Source: Trichoplax sp. H2
Taxonomy: Eukaryota > Placozoa > Uniplacotomia > Trichoplacea
Direction: 5' to 3'
Length of the DNA: 64,000 bases
Assembly (NCBI GenBank): GCA_003344405.1
Contig: NOWV01000223.1
Location: 1-64,000, forward strand
Positions 27,001-36,901 of the stretch are shown in pieces; the stretch's first letter is position 1; the number at the start of each line of letters is the position of its first letter. The position numbers and the translations under genes are program-made. The notes beneath the pieces were generated by a model. It was not told where the DNA came from. It was given only the letters and a program-made list of their open reading frames with translations, and searched no databases.

Positions 27001-29787
27001 TTTCCTCATTATTTTCACTATTTTTGTTGTATGGTTGTCATTAGATTCGCATTAATACCACCTTGCTTAACGCTATCAACACTATAACATATGGTTGCTT
27101 GGGAACATCAGTCACTTGCATTATTTTCACATTACTAGTCTACACAATTTTTAAGTAAGACCTTGCCAAATTATCGTTCAGAATTAAATTTCATAGACTC
27201 TACTATCTGACATACAAATAGCAATAACTTCCAATGTTTTTTCAGAATGTTCAAGCTTTTTTCTCTCTATATAGAATTAATTCTGAGCGATTTGTCATAC
27301 ATAAGAACTTGTTGGTTGCTCTCATGTTCTCTCAAATTTGTATAATCACAGCATCTCAGGCTACTAAGTTTGAGGTGAGGTCTAAATCAAATACATATGC
27401 TTTCTAATTTTGACTATACGATCTGCATGATAACTGCTAGCAGTATTTTGATTTGAAAGTAATTATCAACTATTTATCACTATAAATAGGTGCTATGTAA
27501 AGTAATGGCCATCATATCGCATTTCTTCTGCCTTGCTTCCTTTTCTTGGATGCTGGTTGAAGCGGCGCATTTATATTTCTTAATTATTTCTGTATTCAAC
27601 CATCGAAGCAAAATGACTTTATATTTTATATTTGGTTGGGGTAAGTCCAGAGATGACAGATTATTTTTTTATTTCTTGAATATAGACTAAGAGAGTAATG
27701 GTGTACACTCAAGAAATAGGTTACTTTTTAAAGTTTTGCAATATGCTTTAGACATCAAACAGATGAGATCTGAAAATCGGTATATGTTATTACCGTAGCA
27801 TATCTTATGATTGCTTAGCTAAGCCATTAACGTCCATTTTACACACTAAAATTATATGAGTAGATTAAATGCGACTGATTTTTAGAGTATAGCCTAAGTG
27901 AAATCATTTTTAGTTGAGTTTTTAAATTAAACTCCTTCATTAACTAAAAATCTGTAAGCTCTTAAATGCATGATTATCAGCATACTAAACACCTAACTTA
28001 GCTAAATTAATGCTAATTTTTAATTACATTACCCTAGGAATTCCAATTATAGTGGTTGGCGTAACAGTCGCTGTTCAGCATGAAAATTATGGCCGAGATC
28101 AAATGTAATCCATAATCTTTAAATGCCATTCCAAAGGATAGTTTCTATTTCTTAAATTAGTATTAAGTAATGCAAAATTCTTTCACTGATAAGCTACACC
28201 TTTAGTCGTTATTGTACTCAGCAAACAAAGCCTATATCGTAATGCTAACAACAGGATTGATAGTAAATTTAGTAGTTACTTGACGACTATCACTATGTAA
28301 GACAGTGTAAGGTTTTGTTCAATAAATCTTAATTTTCTAAAGTTTTAAAGATTCTTGATCTATCAACCTCACACACTTCTGTTTCAGATGCTGGCTATCA
28401 ACGAAAAACGGGTTTACTTGGGCATTTATAGGACCAGTTGTGGCAATTATAGCGGTTTGTAATAATGAAAACCCTGCTTAAAAGGCGTACCTTGTCTATT
28501 TTAGTAAATTATTTCTTTAATTATATATGATGCAAAATAGGTGCAGCTAAATGTGTTTGAATAGAATTAATTGTATGTGTGAAGTTAACTTATCTCAATC
28601 TATAATTGTCGGAAAAATAGATTAATTTCGTTGTCATGATTGCTGTGGTCAAGATTGCGGTAGCATCCAGCACTAAGAATATTTTCGCTAATCACGGCAT
28701 CAAGAACAAATTGCGAGGAATCAAGTATGTTTCTATATTAGCTATGCCATTGAATTGCCTAAATCCTACCATAATTAAAAATTTAGGTTAATACGGCAAT
28801 ACTAATTAGCTTATATTTATTAATATAAATATTATATTTTTATTTAATAATCCTGAATATCTCATAGCTGTTTTAGTAGGTGATGTTTTTTTCAGTATAA
28901 TAAATAATATCGAATCAAAAGTTGTCGATTTCATTGACTTAAATTTGTATCGCTGTCTGATTCATTGGAAATCAGTGTCATATTTAATTTCATAATTTCA
29001 TTTCTTTTTTTCATATTTTTTTTGCCTTTATTGTCTTTGTGATATCCTGGACTAAATAAAATCCAATTACATTTCTAGAGCAATGGTCAAGGCGATATCA
29101 ATACTTTGCCCAATTTTAGGCCTGACTTGGCTAATTGGGTTAATACCTATCACTCAAGAGACGATTGCTGTAGCATACGTCTTCGTTATCTTAAATTCCT
29201 CTCAGGTATATTAACGATCAATGTAGAAACTTAAAGGCATCTGATATCAGTTTTATTCCTATATGATTGCTGATACTAAATCAGAACTATGTATTCTTAA
29301 AATCTGTTGAAATCTGATAAGAATTTTAAATTGCGCTTTTTCTATTCTAATTCTAGGGAATTAGCATATTTATATTTCATTGCTTATACAACAGTGAGGT
29401 AAGACATTTTTAATATAGAATTAATTGATTATCGGATCAGCAACAGATTTTAAGAAAAATAAATCTTGCCAGTCAGGTGTATTAAAGTGTCAATTATATT
29501 CCTCGAAAGCTACTGGTACCAAACTAGATCTTATGTCTGCTTGTACCATTAGGTTCGCCAACAGTATAGAAGACTGATCCAAATGAGAGTTGTCTGTTCA
29601 TCTCATGTAAATAAGGTATCACCGTAGCAATATTAGAAACTATTCAATACTAAAATCTAACTGCTCTTGATTATTAAAGAGTCATGTTTATGATAAAAGT
29701 GATAAACTTGGAACATGTTCAATTTCTCTAAAGTTTTTGTTGATTTACGTGCACAAATTTATTGTTCTAACTACTAGAACTCATTAA
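14619..29787 (+). CDS. Gene A: lectin-headed adhesion GPCR (multi-exon)
   Basis: This is a spliced gene of at least 36 exons, 5' end missing. Order: C-type lectin domain (14619-15032), Ser/Thr-rich stalk of 17 symmetric phase 1-1 exons (15410-22999), a 134-codon exon (23837-24238), GAIN-type exons (24368-26001), GPS (26277-26558), seven-helix core (27045-29398), tail and stop (29553-29787). The receptor should sit in the plasma membrane and be autoproteolysed at His-Leu/Thr. Lectin and GPCR are assigned to one gene for two reasons. Compatible phase-1 exons connect them without a stop codon, and the paralogue at 42-56 kb has the same order. I cannot exclude that the lectin exon belongs to a separate upstream gene. 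The ligand is unknown. Solo LTRs sit in two introns. Confidence 0.75.
15410..22999 (+). CDS. Gene A exons: Ser/Thr-rich extracellular stalk
   Basis: Seventeen small exons are all multiples of three, start with two bases of a split codon and end with one (phase 1-1): 15410-15478, 15781-15846, 15965-16030, 16354-16419, 16730-16783, 19278-19358, 19603-19680, 19955-20038, 20533-20649, 21003-21113, 21193-21297, 21433-21543, 21637-21684, 22274-22363, 22484-22546, 22729-22821 and 22940-22999. Most have a pyrimidine-rich acceptor and a donor such as G|GTAAGT, G|GTAAGA or G|GTAAAA. Together they encode about 455 residues rich in Ser, Thr, Ile and Glu, with no Cys-based domain. A spacer or mucin-like stalk between lectin and GAIN domain is the likely role. 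Individual boundaries are uncertain (21003 and 21637 least sure). A further small exon at 21855 is possible, and 16.8-18.3 kb may hide more. Confidence 0.65.
18351..18840 (-). mobile_element. Solo LTR, family C, in a gene A intron
   Basis: This reverse-oriented 490-b copy is flanked by a perfect 5-b duplication TATAC (18346-18350, 18841-18845). It matches 32864-33358 and 47902-48535. On the minus strand it has a TATATAAAC promoter-like box (visible here as GTTTATA near 18549). The termini are slightly mutated. Confidence 0.85.
19751..19789 (-). repeat. Short fragment resembling the family B LTR end
   Basis: About 40 b resemble the terminus of family B, ending ...TAGTTGGTACCGTGACA. The rest of the LTR is absent. 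It is either a deletion remnant or a short element sharing the same ends. Confidence 0.35.
20669..20758. repeat. 90-b near-perfect hairpin with CCCGGG centre
   Basis: The arms TGAACGT[A/G]ACCGTATGCGAA and their complement flank an inner pair of TTTGCAAA-type blocks and a perfect TGCCCGGGCA palindrome at 20711-20720. The left arm has a 5-b insertion. It starts about 20 b after the donor of the stalk exon 20533-20649, so it would fold in the pre-mRNA beside that splice site. Its GC content is higher than its surroundings. Function unknown; a small foldback element or a structured splicing regulator are both possible. Confidence 0.75.
22274..22999 (+). repeat. Tandem duplication of a two-exon stalk cassette
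   Basis: Exon pair 22274-22363 plus 22484-22546 recurs as 22729-22821 plus 22940-22999 at an offset of about 455 b. The intervening and following intron sequence is duplicated as well. Both copies keep open frames, splice sites and phase 1-1. The shared protein features are a Lys-Ser-Ser-Leu core in the first exon of each pair and a VSNI...IFSE core in the second. Confidence 0.85.
23310..23754 (-). mobile_element. Solo LTR, family B, in a gene A intron
   Basis: This 445-b copy begins TGTCACAAGCC and ends ACCGTGACA, flanked by a perfect 5-b duplication TCATC (23305-23309 and 23755-23759). It is the reverse of the copies at 36460 and 53381. It lies between stalk exon 22940-22999 and the 134-codon exon. 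No internal retroelement sequence is visible. Confidence 0.92.
23837..24238 (+). CDS. Gene A exon: 134-codon pre-GAIN region
   Basis: This is the longest open stalk exon. The acceptor is CCAAATAG and the donor ACG|GTAACT, again phase 1-1. The protein is acidic and Ser-rich, with a few cysteines and a Trp-containing middle (VYWSDILQ). I do not recognise a domain. In position and phase it corresponds to the 118-codon exon 47468-47821 of gene B, although their sequences have diverged strongly. Confidence 0.75.
24368..26001 (+). CDS. Gene A exons: GAIN domain
   Basis: Exons are 24368-24447, 24567-24749, 24854-24910, 25116-25221, 25489-25629, 25741-25813 and 25896-26001. Phases run 1-0, 0-0, 0-0, 0-1, 1-1, 1-2, 2-0, exactly as in gene B. 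The fourth exon encodes LLDHYFLRVAEKL, aligning with ILDRFFLRVADNL of gene B. The last contains SDIISCKIEPYP, aligning with SDIITCKIDPYP. This matches the helical and beta parts of a GAIN domain that ends in the GPS. Two acceptors end in AAG rather than CAG or TAG, but the paralogue supports them. GAIN is inferred from position before the GPS and from overall character. Confidence 0.8.
26277..26558 (+). CDS. Gene A exons: GPS cleavage motif
   Basis: Exon 26277-26323 encodes NNWKCMYWDL and ends in phase 2. Exon 26459-26558 continues SWNNTGC and ends with VCVCNHLTHFALLL before a GTAAGT donor. All hallmarks are present: four cysteines, the two tryptophans (KCMYWD and SWNNTGC) and the His-Leu/Thr cleavage tripeptide. 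Autoproteolysis is therefore expected in the endoplasmic reticulum, leaving the cleaved halves non-covalently joined at the surface. Confidence 0.93.
27045..29398 (+). CDS. Gene A exons: seven-transmembrane core
   Basis: Exons are 27045-27154 (TM1), 27275-27374 (TM2), 27490-27640 (TM3), 28038-28104 (TM4), 28388-28454 (ECL2/TM5), 28621-28724 (TM5/ICL3), 29079-29205 (TM6) and 29357-29398 (TM7). Family-B2 signatures are clear. TM3 reads SWMLVEAAHLYFLI, with the preceding Cys (VLCK). ECL2 has CWLS followed by WAFIGPV, and TM6 has LGLTWLIGLIPI. Exon lengths of seven of the eight equal those of gene B, and all eight phases agree. The core should couple to heterotrimeric G proteins, partner unknown. 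Confidence 0.93.
29553..29787 (+). CDS. Gene A exons: C-terminal tail and stop
   Basis: Exon 29553-29615 begins VRQQYRRLI, the juxtamembrane segment that follows TM7 in gene B as VRQKYTLLI. Exon 29680-29787 follows an AAG acceptor in phase 0 and stops at TAA 29785-29787. The tail is short (about 56 residues) and without a recognisable PDZ-binding end. The last exon is the less certain one. Confidence 0.7.
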
Positions 29788-29914
29788 TGAAGTTTATCTG
29801 TCAGTATATTTTCAATCTAAAATGAAAGTAAAAATAAGTTAAAAATTCAACCCAGATTTTCTATTACAGATCAATTCTAACGTTATTTCAAGTCCTAAAT
29901 TTTCAACAAGTTCC

Positions 29915-29920
29915 AATAAA
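29915..29920 (+). terminator. Putative polyadenylation signal of gene A
   Basis: A canonical AATAAA lies 128 b after the stop codon of gene A, the first such hexamer downstream. Confidence 0.45.
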
Positions 29921-31936
29921 ATCCTCAAATTAAAAGACGGTAAAGCATTGATTTCGACTGATATTAATTTAATTTATTCATTATTACGAGATAGGTAAAA
30001 TTTCTTTCAGCCAATGCAATGGTAACCCTTAAAATGCGAATGAAAGCTAATTACTTGTGTTCGATTTAGATTTAAATCTCTCCTATAAAATTATACCTTT
30101 GGCAAGAGCAATAGTAAGTTTTACTTTTCACTTTAATTTATACCGTGATTCTTTATTAATCCTATTCGATTGGCTGACCTAGCGATCGGATACATGATAT
30201 TCGTGTCTGCTAAGATTTTACAAATTGTTCAAATTGTAATTAAACATTATCTAGGAAATTTATAATATAGCAATAAATAATTTAACCATTGAAGCATTTC
30301 AACTTTATTTTAGACAAAACCAATTAATGAGCAGGAAGAAGGAAGATTGAACTGCGCCTATTGATTTAACTATTGCATCTCTCCTCATGTGACACGATTA
30401 AGTACGACAATGTACATTGTTGTCAAGAGATTTGAGGAAAAGCAATTTTATGAACAAAATAATTGCAGTGGCTATTACGTCTTGAATACTTTGATTTAAA
30501 TTACTAGCAAGAGTATAAATGACTCTTACGACACTAGCAGCAAGTATTATAAATACAAGTAATTAATAAGAGCAAGTAATATCATCAGATTGACTTGGTA
30601 TCATGTTTGCTCTGTATACTAGCAATAAAATTTATTCTGCAATTAAATTCGGGTGTTGCGATCTGTAGAGGGTCGTACCTTAATTTCTTACCTAAGTGAT
30701 GAGAATTTCGTCGATATTTAAAATCATACAGTCGCATGCTGCCATTAGAGCACGATAGGTGTCATATTTTCTCTTCATAAACTTGGTTTGTGATGGTAAC
30801 CCAAAAGTAATCGCGGGTAATGAGTGATTAATCATCTAAATTCAATTAAGTTTCAATAGCTCTTGGAATATGCGAAAAATTGCCAATATTTATAGGAAAT
30901 TATTCTTTAACAATTGGAAAATTCTTCTGATCAAAGTTTTTGATCTTTAAATATAATGTATTAACGGATATGAGAATAAAGAAATATCCATTTAAGCGAT
31001 TATTGTAATTTCTTTATCGTTTTTGAAAGGAATTTTTTCTGACTATTTGACGATACAAATTCTGCCAGGATTTGTGTTTATTTTGCAAATAAGAATAATT
31101 GAAGTTAACCTTATAAATATAAGTAATATCTCATTCACATTAATAAAGTAGGCAGTATCTTTTGTATAATACATATCATAACTTAATCAACTATTAGGCG
31201 GTGATACCTCCGAATGCAGACATATTCATTGAGTATCCTTTAATCTTACTTAGCTACGGTATCAGTTAAAATTATCCCCATAACTTTCTCATCTATAACA
31301 TAAAAATTTTAAAATTACTTTAAGAACTTGCTAAAAATGACTATTATTACGAATAGAAATTTTAAATTAGGGATCAGCCAGCTAATCTAGAAGTCACTTT
31401 ACGAGGCAAGCCTATTTAATAGTTAAAAGCTCTAAATCGGAGATTTTCACACATTAAAAATAATTAGTTTTTTCAGTCGTAAATAGGTATCGCTAATATT
31501 GCGAATATAAGATCCAGCTAAAAGGCTATTAAATTAATAAATACAGTAGTAAAGTCCACAATTCTATATTTAGGCAGATCAATACGCAGCTAACCTTTGG
31601 AAAAAAATTAGAAAAGCAAGAATGGGAAACTGTTAAAAATAATATTAATTGCTTGAAGTATTGGCTAAATAATTTAGAAATTAAATATGCTTCAGTAGAA
31701 ATATCTGATGGCAAAGAAAAGTTATTTTTGGAAGCTCTACGTATTCCGAAAATTTAGATTATTAACACCAATTTGAGTTAAATCACCATCGATATAAATA
31801 ATATGGAGCATCAATTTAGAAATGCAACTTTTTAGGAGCAGAATAATGCAAGAAAATTGGTTTATATATATTACGAGCTAGAAATAACCCTAACTTGCAA
31901 CAAGAATTTAGAGGGTAATTTCTATTCTATACTACT
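29921..31936. other. Intergenic, nothing recognised
   Basis: AT-rich sequence after gene A. No exon-like stretch, recurrent LTR or hairpin stands out. A 61-codon reverse open frame at 31529-31714 has no ATG context, splice site or motif that I recognise. Confidence 0.4.
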
Positions 31937-32863
31937 TATCTCAAACTTAACTTGCGAACTACTAACCTAAACTAATAGATTACTTATTCCTATCTCCACT
32001 ACACCTGGAATTCTACTGTGTAGTAGTTCTATACTACTTACGGCCACACAGGGTGTAATGTAACTAGTATCGTGATTGTAGACTGCTAGCCATGTTTAGT
32101 ATAATGTATAGTAGATATTATCCTAAGATATATTTGGTAGCTATAACTATAGGCTGTAGTGGTATAGACTCTATGCTAGAGTACAGATGACAATATACAG
32201 TAAGATGCTGAGTTACTAATAAAGCTATAGGTAAAATAGAACTGTATATCAGACATTAGGATATGGTTAATTCATTGCACTTTGGCTGATGTGAATAATG
32301 TCTACGTAAGTACTGTAGTCGTATCCATATTGGATTAATGATGGTCCGCAGTAGAATAGTCTTACTAAGAATAATTTAACTATGTGTAATATAAGGTAAA
32401 AGGTTGCCGTGCAGATTGTAGCTGCGAATGCTACGAAAAGTAAATAAGCATGCAACTTTAGATTATTCTGTTAGTTCGTTGTAGAAGTCTTTAGTAGTAG
32501 TATTCGGTTAGAGTAGAGCTGTGTGCAGTTAATCTTTGTATAAGATTCAATAAAGCCCTTATTTTTCTAAAATTTGGAACCTCGTGATTGGTATTTATCA
32601 CACAGGGATAAGACTATTTTAAGAATTTAGTATAGTTTTATTAATAGAGTAGCCGAAGCGCTATCTTATCACGAAATGAGGGGCTGAGCATTCGCTCTTA
32701 CTTTTATACCCTACAACCGAACTTGTGGTACACACATAGTAATTTAATATGATAGCATTTACATGGTTCGTATACTCGTACGTCACTCATACTTCACGGC
32801 GAATATTTTTATAATAAAAATATTTACCAAATATATGGAGTGAGCTACGTAATAGTTACTAGT
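31937..32863 (-). mobile_element. Solo LTR, family D, interrupted by an LTR A insertion
   Basis: Segments 31937-32048 and 32603-32863 together are the reverse complement of the family D element at 60349-61284. They include its TATA box (GGGTATAAAAG), AATAAAAC signal and the 3' part with the GTAGTATAG motif. The element is split by the family A LTR 32054-32602. It lacks about 570 b present near the 5' side of the other copy. Outer ends are approximate, and the right end is masked by the LTR C insertion at 32864. Confidence 0.7.
32054..32602 (+). mobile_element. Solo LTR, family A, nested in LTR D
   Basis: This 549-b copy begins TGTAATGTAAC and ends TATTTATCACA, flanked by a perfect duplication CAGGG (32049-32053 and 32603-32607). 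The host sequence on both sides is LTR D, so A inserted later. A polyadenylation signal AATAAAGCCC lies near the 3' end. Confidence 0.92.
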
Positions 32864-33358
32864 TGTGATAGTGTTATATACTGAATTAGGGTAAAAATAT
32901 CTATGTTAGGATAATTTTGTTAGCCTATCCTTATTTAGTTAACTTCTAATTTTACAGTTCGAATCATTGTGATTGTAACTTACTTATCAGGACATATCGT
33001 AATCTGACTATTCTGTATTAGTCATCAGATGTCTATGTCCGTAAATACTGTTATCTGCATTAGGGAGCAGTAGCTAAAATTAATGTCTAATTCAGTGAAT
33101 GATTCTAAAGCTAATCGCACCAACTATATGACTCATGAGCTATTGAGGAAGAGTATATAAACGCAATATATTGTGTAATAAAGCTAATTCTTAAACTTAG
33201 TGTTTAACATAAAATACGAGGCGTCTACGTCTTTGTGTAATCTGCTAGTAGAGCAAAAGTGTTCCTGATAGTGCAGATATTGTTCCTTGATGCTAGGTTC
33301 AAGGAATGGACTTATTAATCGTACATTACGTTATCTTGTTGCAAAGCTGTTTTTGACA
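32864..33358 (+). mobile_element. Solo LTR, family C
   Basis: This 495-b copy starts TGTGATAGTG and ends TTTTTGACA. The flanks CTAGT and CTAGA differ in one of five bases, an aged target duplication. It has the family C TATA box (AGTATATAAACGC) and 3' region. It directly abuts LTR D, forming a three-LTR cluster. Confidence 0.85.
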
Positions 33359-33589
33359 CTAGAATACTAAATATTTTATTTTCCTACTTACATGTAAACA
33401 TATAAAAGAATCCGTCAACAAATGTAGGCAATAAACTTTTTAAAAATTAGCTGCATTATACGTAATCTGCCTAGATCTATAAAATTTTATAAACTGGCTT
33501 AGGCCCTTCAAGATTTCTTTTTAAAGTTTGCTACTAATTTCTCACAATTGCATTCCAATTAATTTATCTATTTTGAATGCTCAATCGCT

Positions 33590-36250
33590 ACCTAAATAGC
33601 TACTATCCTATTTTTTCCCATCTAGTTGATTATGGTAATAATAGAATAATTGAAACATAACTTCTAAATTATGTCTCTAATTCTAGTGCGTTGGCACTTC
33701 AAAGCGGCATGATACTACAGATAAATATCTTGGATAATAATAGTTTATTTGCCACTAATGAATACCACCTGATGTATCATCATTACTTTAACAACACAAA
33801 ATTTTAGGAATGTTCTGATGAATATCTTACCTTTTACAACATCAGTTACTAAAAGGGAATCTTTGAAAGTTACAAGAAACTCTTTTGGATGCCTTCTTTA
33901 AATCGATCAAATAGTTGGTAAGAATTATGTACTCTTGCTGTGTGAGAAATTTATGAAAGTAAGTAGTCATGATAAACATAAGTTTATTTAGCCAAAGTAA
34001 TTGATGGCAGCATCGGTTAATTGTCTTTTCAATCATATTGTTTATTATACTAATTAATTACGTCGATTTCAAATTTAAACAAACAAGGAAGAAATCCAGT
34101 TAAATATCTGGCTGGACATAATTGGAATGCAGTGATACTATAATAGTATGAGTCACGTAAAATGTGAATAAAACGACACGTTATTGTTCTTAGGAGCTGA
34201 TCTATATCTTACCATTAAATAAAAACTAGAAATTTGATACGTGAGATGATCGTTGGGATAGACAAGATCCTTGTTAGTAGCAACTACAACTTTCTCCCTT
34301 GACTCAATTTAATCAGACTAGGCGATGTAAACAATTGACGCCGATAAGATTATATTAAGATTTAACTTGTTCAATTTGATCATTTATCTATAATCCATTC
34401 CAAAAAACCTAAAAAGTTAAGCAGATGTTTTCATTAACATTCAAATATCATCTTATGTAGCAATAATATGGATATAAATGTCGACAATACCTAGGGTAAC
34501 TTGAATAATCAGATACACCTGCTTCTTATCAACTTTATATTATAATCAATTGAATAGCAGATTGATTCAATACTATGGCGTTAATTAATCATATCATTAG
34601 CTACTTGATTCTTTTTTAAGTAGCAACTATTCATTCAGATATAAATTGAGATACATTAATGCCTTAGTTTGAATATAGCAACTCTTGCATAAACATTACT
34701 TATGTAAAATCAGTATTTTATACATCGATTATGTTAGCGTAATAGATTTCATACCTCCATGTTTATTAGCAAGGTAGTCTAACAGTTCACACATAATACT
34801 TTTCATTACTCATTTAAAGGGAATCATTTACAGTATCGAATTTGGAAATTCTATAGCATTGAAAAAGTTTTAGTAATTTAGGAAAGAATTATTATTGCCT
34901 TTGGCGATACCGACGCCGCCGTGATAAGGATATAGTCAATTAGGTTAATATATCGGCTTGCAGTGGAAAAAATTGAGTTGCGGTGATAAGAAATACTAGC
35001 AAATTTAGCGGCATCAGTTAAAAACGATTATAACAGCACAATCAATTGTAGAATTTTACGTGGTATTTTGGTAAGTTACTTGTTATTCATTGAGGCAAAT
35101 CCTGATAATATTTATATTTTCATTATCAAATGATTTGTTTTCATCTGGAATACATAACAGTAAAGTAATATAAAATTGTGACATATCTGAATTATATCGG
35201 TGGTATAGCTTTTATTTTCATTGCTTCACAACTTGATCCGTACTTAAATATATATGGCAAAATGGATCGAAATGGTGAATAGTTGATGTTTTGCAATCCT
35301 TCGTCAGCTTTTAAAATGAGAAAGAAAAAATTCGTAATACCAAAATTTCGGCTAACTACTAAGTGTTAGCTTTCAAATAATTAATGAGCCATGAGGTCGA
35401 TAGAGCATTGAGCTATCGCTCATGTGGCAAAGGTCAACATCGATAAATATTAATAGTTAAATAATATTAGCTGTAAAAAAATTAGTTAAACTATCTTCGA
35501 ATTATCGTTGATGGTACTATAATTAACAAAATTTGAGGAAAAACACGAAATACAGCACATTAATTGTGATTACATTTGAATTATCTAAAATCTATCTTTA
35601 TTATTATGTATAGACGACTGATAATAAACCTTATTCCTAACATACTTCATTCACTATTCTAAGGAATATGCGAACGATATTTAACCGAATATATTTGCTT
35701 TTCTTAAAATTAATTAGCCAGTTATTCGTTATAATATTACTTTAACTTTCTCCTCCTGATCATCATTGACTATATTACAGCTACGATAATGATACATTAA
35801 TATATATGTTAAGGCCAAAATCCGTAATACGTAACCTATACACAGTTTGTGGCTTAAAATGAAAGTGTGGTTAGAATTTGATTTAGTAGCGTGGATAGCT
35901 ACTGTAATCGCCTCACTGCTGCACAGTTAGTTTCGTAATTTAAAGATCTTACTGTCTCAGACCGGCTTAAATTTCTGTACTATCATCGTTTCATCATCAG
36001 CCAAGGCCCACTAATATACTTTATTCTACGTAAACCGTTGCAGCTACAAAAATAACAAAAGAATCTAAGAATATCGAATGATTCATTCAAAGCTCAATAC
36101 TTTAGAATTGAATAGAAATCGATAAGTTCTCATTCACCACCGTAAAGTTTTATTTAATTCATTTTCATTTCATTAAGGTATAGAAAATCATATCAGTCAA
36201 AATACCGTAATTAATCATGAAATGACTGTTATGATTAGGTTCTTATTCTT
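33590..36250. repeat. Conserved block, copy 1 of a segmental duplication
   Basis: Long stretches align colinearly with 61310-64000, for example around 33740 and 61500 (ATGAATACCACCTGATGTAT), 34180 and 61930 (TTATTGTTCTTAGGAG), and 35380 and 63280 (TTAATGAGCCAT). Divergence is substantial, with many indels. The offset is about 27.7 kb, close to the offset of the two lectin-receptor genes. The block is therefore part of the same duplication unit. Confidence 0.8.
33842..34302 (-). CDS. Possible minus-strand gene, last exons (unknown product)
   Basis: Exon 34213-34302 (complement, 30 codons, reading ...DLVYPNDHLTYQIS...) ends at a GTAAGA donor in phase 0. Exon 33842-33892 (complement) begins in phase 0 and ends at a TGA. 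The paralogous block keeps the first exon at exactly the same length, ungapped and without stops (QKIIVVT...HLTYQIS at 61959-62048), and the second with a stop at nearly the same place (61584-61631). An open frame kept through heavy divergence is the main argument that this is coding. I recognise no domain. Upstream exons are not resolved; an ATG followed by a hydrophobic stretch at about 36360 on the minus strand could be a signal peptide. The model is weak. Confidence 0.3.
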
Positions 36251-36459
36251 ACAAATATTACACTACCTAATCAATATCGGATTGACAATGGCGTTTCTGT
36301 ATAAATTGTAATGAAATGAAATGTGAGCAACCAAGCTAAAAACTTCAAACAAACTTTCATTCTACTTTCTTTGTACTCTGGTCGACAAAGCAAAACTTTG
36401 ATATCAAATACAATTGGGGAATCAATCAATCAACAATTTATTAAGAAAATGTGACGGAG

Positions 36460-36901
36460 TGTCACGGTACGAACTACCGTGAAAAAATAGCTATCTAAAT
36501 TTGGTCAATATAATATAGTGATAATATATTACAACTAGCTACTTTCAGTAGGAATTACTCTAATTATAAATGTGTTACAGTAAATTTAATGCTGTGCTGT
36601 AATGTGTACTGAAATGAATATGTGAACGGACATATTGTAGTCCGACTTTGAAAAATTAATTAGTAGATGTTCTCACCTAAGTGTTTTTATAAGATGACTC
36701 GTGAATGTTATCTGCTGTAGAAGGGTATATAAGCCCGTCAGATAGTTGAGTAAAGCAGTTCTCAATTGTCTAGTTGAGTTTAGCGTAGAATCAAAGGCGT
36801 CTAAATTCTTGTGAGGTAGTTAAAGGATACTGATTTCTGGAGACTATAGTAATTTAGAGATTTGTTTTACGTTCTCCTTATCACGAAACTGGTTTGTGAC
36901 A
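36460..36901 (+). mobile_element. Solo LTR, family B
   Basis: This 442-b copy begins TGTCACGGTACG and ends GGTTTGTGACA, with flanks CGGAG and CGGAT (four of five bases match). It contains GGGTATATAAGCCCG as TATA box. It is the same family as 23310-23754 and 53381-53815. Confidence 0.88.

Noticed and set aside
32267-32455. Reverse open frame, with a near-identical one at 56705-56893
   Set aside because: Both lie inside family A LTRs, so their similarity is that of the LTR. They span promoter-like sequence and run against the LTR orientation.
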